Shown here: in pieces, positions 61,401-64,000 of the stretch
How the letters are laid out: the number at the start of each line of letters is the position of its first letter
Position numbering within the stretch: the first letter of the stretch is position 1
DNA from: Cryptomeria japonica
Taxonomy: Eukaryota > Streptophyta > Pinopsida > Cupressales > Cupressaceae
DNA: 64,000 nt
Direction: 5' to 3'
NCBI RefSeq assembly: GCF_030272615.1
Contig: NC_081408.1
Span: 608,872,173-608,936,172 of the forward strand
The notes under the pieces: generated by a model
Told to the model about the DNA's origin: nothing
Databases searched by the model: none
What the model saw: only the letters and a program-made list of their open reading frames with translations
Position numbers and translations under genes: made by a program

Positions 61401-62927
61401 GACATTGACCCTAGAAAGGGTTGTGTACCCACTAATCAGTTTACATCAAATCATAGCGTAGAAAATAGAACTACATACTTTACGCCTTGATCCTGTACTG
61501 AAACGGGTATGTAGGCAGTCTAGGGATGGAGTTGTCCCTAGTACTCAGGCATTCATGGGTGGGGTCTAGGCTTGATAAGAAGAAGGATTGAGTAGAATCC
61601 TAATTTGAAAGATAAGTATAATAAAAAGGAAAAAGTAATTCAATGCATACTCGGAAGGAATCCCGTATGGATTCGCTTGACTTCCAGATGTTAGGATTCC
61701 CACAGATACTGAGAGGGGGAGTGAATCAGTATCTAACCGGTGAGTAGAATTTATTATCTTAAAACATGCAAAACATATTATAACAGTGTATCGGTATGCA
61801 AGAAATAATGAAATAAACAGAATTAAAAACATCCACATGAAAAGCACACCATGACACAAGGATTTAATGAGGAAACCCGGTGTGGGAAAAACCTTGGTGG
61901 GATTTGTGACCCACAATATCCACTTACTGGCCAATAAGAGAATATTACTTACAAGAGGGGCTTGCACATGCAGGAAGGCCAACTACCTAGAGCTCACTGC
62001 TCAATGGGAAGTCTCACTGACTTACAATATGGATTATACAAATCCAATATCTTGTACTGCTTTACAATAGCATCTATAATGCCTAATTTAGTATTGGTTG
62101 CTGCTTTGCTTCTTACATAAACCCTTTAACCTATATTTTGCATAATAGGTCTGCCTTAATATTTTTCCCTTTCGCTTACATCACTTTGTTAACTTACTTA
62201 CAAAATTTCTACAATGATCTCTTTTATATATAAGAGTCATTTTACAACATGCCAAGTCGGCTTACAAAGTTTTTACAACAAGATATAATATAACAAAATC
62301 CTATCGGCCTCTGTGCTAGTATACTTCCTTTCTTTGTGCTAGTGTCGGTGTCCTGAGTGTCGGTGTAGAGTCTGATCATTGATGTCGGTAAACTATATTG
62401 TCGGTGTAATGCCTTGCTGGTGCCATAGGATTGTAAGGTTGCCATCAATGACAAAACCTTCAATCACCTACAATGTCTCATTGGAGTGTGCATATGCCAA
62501 CACCCGAGACTTTAAGCCAAATTCTGAGGCGGAATTCAAGCTTGTATTATGTTATTTTGATTTCTCCTAAGGACGGCAACCTTGGTGCACTCCTATTAGA
62601 AGAGTGTAGTACTTAGTGATTGACTCAAGACCCGAATGGTCCCGATGAGTATAAGTCTCTGGCCAGAGCACCTCCTATCCCAATTGGATAGATGCCTACC
62701 TCGTATGGGTAGATGCCTATCCCATATTGGATAGATGAAATCCCCTGCTCTGTAAGGACAGATGCCTAACCCGTATGGTTAGATGCTCATCCTGGATGGA
62801 TGAATACCTAATCCTAATGGATGGATGCCCAGAGTATGCAATTGAATCAAACACAAATGATTAAATTAAACAAAACAAAAAAAAAAATGGTCAAATTTTG
62901 TTGGGTTATGCATGGTGGGTTATTACA
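58476..62927 (+). repeat. Gypsy 3' LTR (about 3.63 kb plus nested insertion)
   Basis: Collinear with 49972-53649. It is interrupted at 61689-62502 and has a short extra GCATGGTGGGTTA near its end. Confidence 0.95.
61689..62502 (-). mobile_element. Nested copia-type solo LTR, 814 bp, minus strand
   Basis: Plus-strand ends are TGTTAGGATTCC and GCCAACA. Flanks CCAGA (61684-61688) and CCCGA (62503-62507) are a target duplication with one change; the uninterrupted 5' LTR reads CTTCCCGAGG at this place. On the minus strand it carries the copia LTR blocks CCAAGGTTTTTCCCACACCG and CCCCCTCTCAGTATC. Confidence 0.9.
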
Positions 62928-63660
62928 CGGTTCATGCCCACGACGAAGAGAATTAGAATTAGGCTTTGTTGCAACCTTTCATTGAATGCCTCAAATTATT
63001 TTTGCATCAATAGAAAAATCGTTGCCCTTGAAAAACTACTCTGAATACTGAAAATTAGAGAGGTTATTGTAGAGGGGCTTCACATGACTATATAGGTTCA
63101 AATGGATCATTCATAAGTTCCACAAATTTTAAGAAATAGCATGTCAAAGTTTTATATTGTTTTGCACTTAGGGCACTCAAGGGATACCACTACTAGGGCA
63201 TGGCACAAATCATTCAGATGAGTTGGGAGGCAATATAGGAGTATGCATAGGATAAAACCACCTAATTGAAGTGTTGGCACCTTTGGTTCACACCCACAAC
63301 GAACAGAATGAGAATTAGGCTCTGTTGCAACGTTTCATTGAATGCCTATGATGATTTTTGCGCCAACAAAAAAATCACTGCCCTAGGAAAACCGCTTCAA
63401 ATATTGAAAATCAAAGATATGTTATTGTAGAGGGACCTCACATGACCTTGTACGTTCAAACGGATCATTCTCAAGTGCCATGGATTCTGAGAAACAACCT
63501 CTCAAATTTTGACAATTTTTTGCACTCAAGACACTTAAGGGACAATGCTGCTAGGGTATGGCACTGAGCATTCGGCTAAGTTGGGAGGCAAAACAGGAGT
63601 GTCCCTAGGGTAAAAAATCCTAACCGGATGTGTAAGAACTAATGGTTTGTGCCTACGATG

Positions 63661-64000
63661 ACTTTTTAAATTGTACAATTGCTTGTCCTCTGTCATTACT
63701 AAACATAATTAACCATACTTATTACATCCACATAAACAATGAAACTATTTTGCTCAAATATGTCAAAGTGCATAGGAGATAGCACATGAAATCAAATCCG
63801 ATTTTGTTTACTTGTCATTTTTCATTACTAAGCATCCATGTTATGATTATTAACAATACCAATATGGTCATTAAATTTGTTGAAGTTGCCCAAGGAAACC
63901 AAATTTAACACTTAAGATTTAGATGGAACAAATTATATCAAATCTCAAGATTATATAATATAAAATGCTATTGTTCATTATTTAACCATTGTTCACTATT
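63661..64000. other. AT-rich end of window, no feature
   Basis: Satellite similarity stops near 63660. No frame or repeat was recognised. Confidence 0.5.

Larger units (their letters stand above)
49972..62927 (+). mobile_element. Ty3/gypsy chromovirus with about 3.7-kb LTRs, 12.96 kb
   Basis: 5' LTR 49972-53649, PBS 53652-53663, gag and pol 53800-58397, PPT 58462-58475, 3' LTR 58476-62927 (containing a nested 814-bp solo LTR). The flanks TGGTT (49967-49971) and CGGTT (62928-62932) are a target duplication with one transition. It sits in satellite unit 5. In the first 300 bp the LTRs differ by about 13 substitutions. The coding region is damaged, so the element is inactive, but its structure is complete. 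Confidence 0.96.
47744..63660. repeat. Tandem satellite array, unit about 359 bp, six units plus a partial, split by insertions
   Basis: Units start at 47744, 48102, 48462, 49597, 49955 and 63273, with a short seventh from 63632. Their lengths, insertions removed, are 358, 360, 359, 358, 357 and 359. Each begins GTTGGCACC.ATGGTTCA.GCCCA and contains TTGCAACCTTTCATTGAATG, GGGCACTCAAGGGA and GAGTATGCCTAGGGTAAAA. Substitutions between units are frequent but length is nearly constant. Unit 3 is split by a solo LTR and unit 5 by the gypsy element. No conserved reading frame is shared by all units. Confidence 0.95.

Overview
The window reads as nuclear DNA of a seed plant, most likely a conifer or other gymnosperm. 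The sequence is AT-rich and almost free of host genes. It is filled with old LTR retrotransposons (Ty3/gypsy chromoviruses and Ty1/copia), many reduced to solo LTRs and nested in each other, and the single convincing host gene encodes a land-plant-specific stomatal peptide. The organism call is an inference from these features; no species marker is visible.

Layout. 1-1.9 kb: 3' end of a gypsy chromovirus (integrase tail plus chromodomain), followed by a striking 379-bp inverted repeat and the start of its LTR. 1.9-9.2 kb: non-coding, with a degenerate hairpin-containing tandem repeat (3.3-4.4 kb) and LTR relics with TATA boxes. 9.3-13.7 kb: antisense LTR debris split by a copia-type solo LTR (9876-11228, TSD CTATA) and by a retroposed coiled-coil pseudogene with about 20-bp target duplications. 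14.0-18.7 kb: a decayed gypsy pol gene split by a solo LTR (16131-17534, TSD GTAGA). 18.7-25 kb: mostly unassigned, with the host gene at 22419-23155 on the minus strand: a three-exon EPIDERMAL PATTERNING FACTOR (EPF1/EPF2-type) gene with signal peptide and eight cysteines. 25.8-26.8 kb: a long compound microsatellite. 26.9-33.9 kb: a terminal-inverted-repeat element copy, a minus-strand solo LTR (28009-29318, TSD TGGAT), a copia LTR carrying a 1.84-kb insert bounded by a 170-bp duplication, and a tRNA-derived SINE head. 33.9-35.9 kb: about 1.5 kb of GA-rich then CT-rich DNA flanked by GATATC-rich palindromic modules.

35.9-46.1 kb: a decayed gene with DDE-transposase-like motifs, cut in two by a structurally complete copia element (38106-44799, TSD TACCT). 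46.3-47.6 kb: a minisatellite split by a 974-bp TIR element with an apparent 4-bp TSD. 47.7-63.7 kb: a tandem array of an approximately 359-bp satellite, interrupted by a 771-bp solo LTR (TSD CTAGG) and by a 12.96-kb gypsy chromovirus with LTRs near 3.7 kb (49972-62927). The 3' LTR of that gypsy itself carries a nested minus-strand copia solo LTR (61689-62502).

The mobile elements all look inactive: premature stops, frameshifts and lost catalytic residues are visible in each coding region. Apart from EPF no part of the window appears to encode a working host protein.
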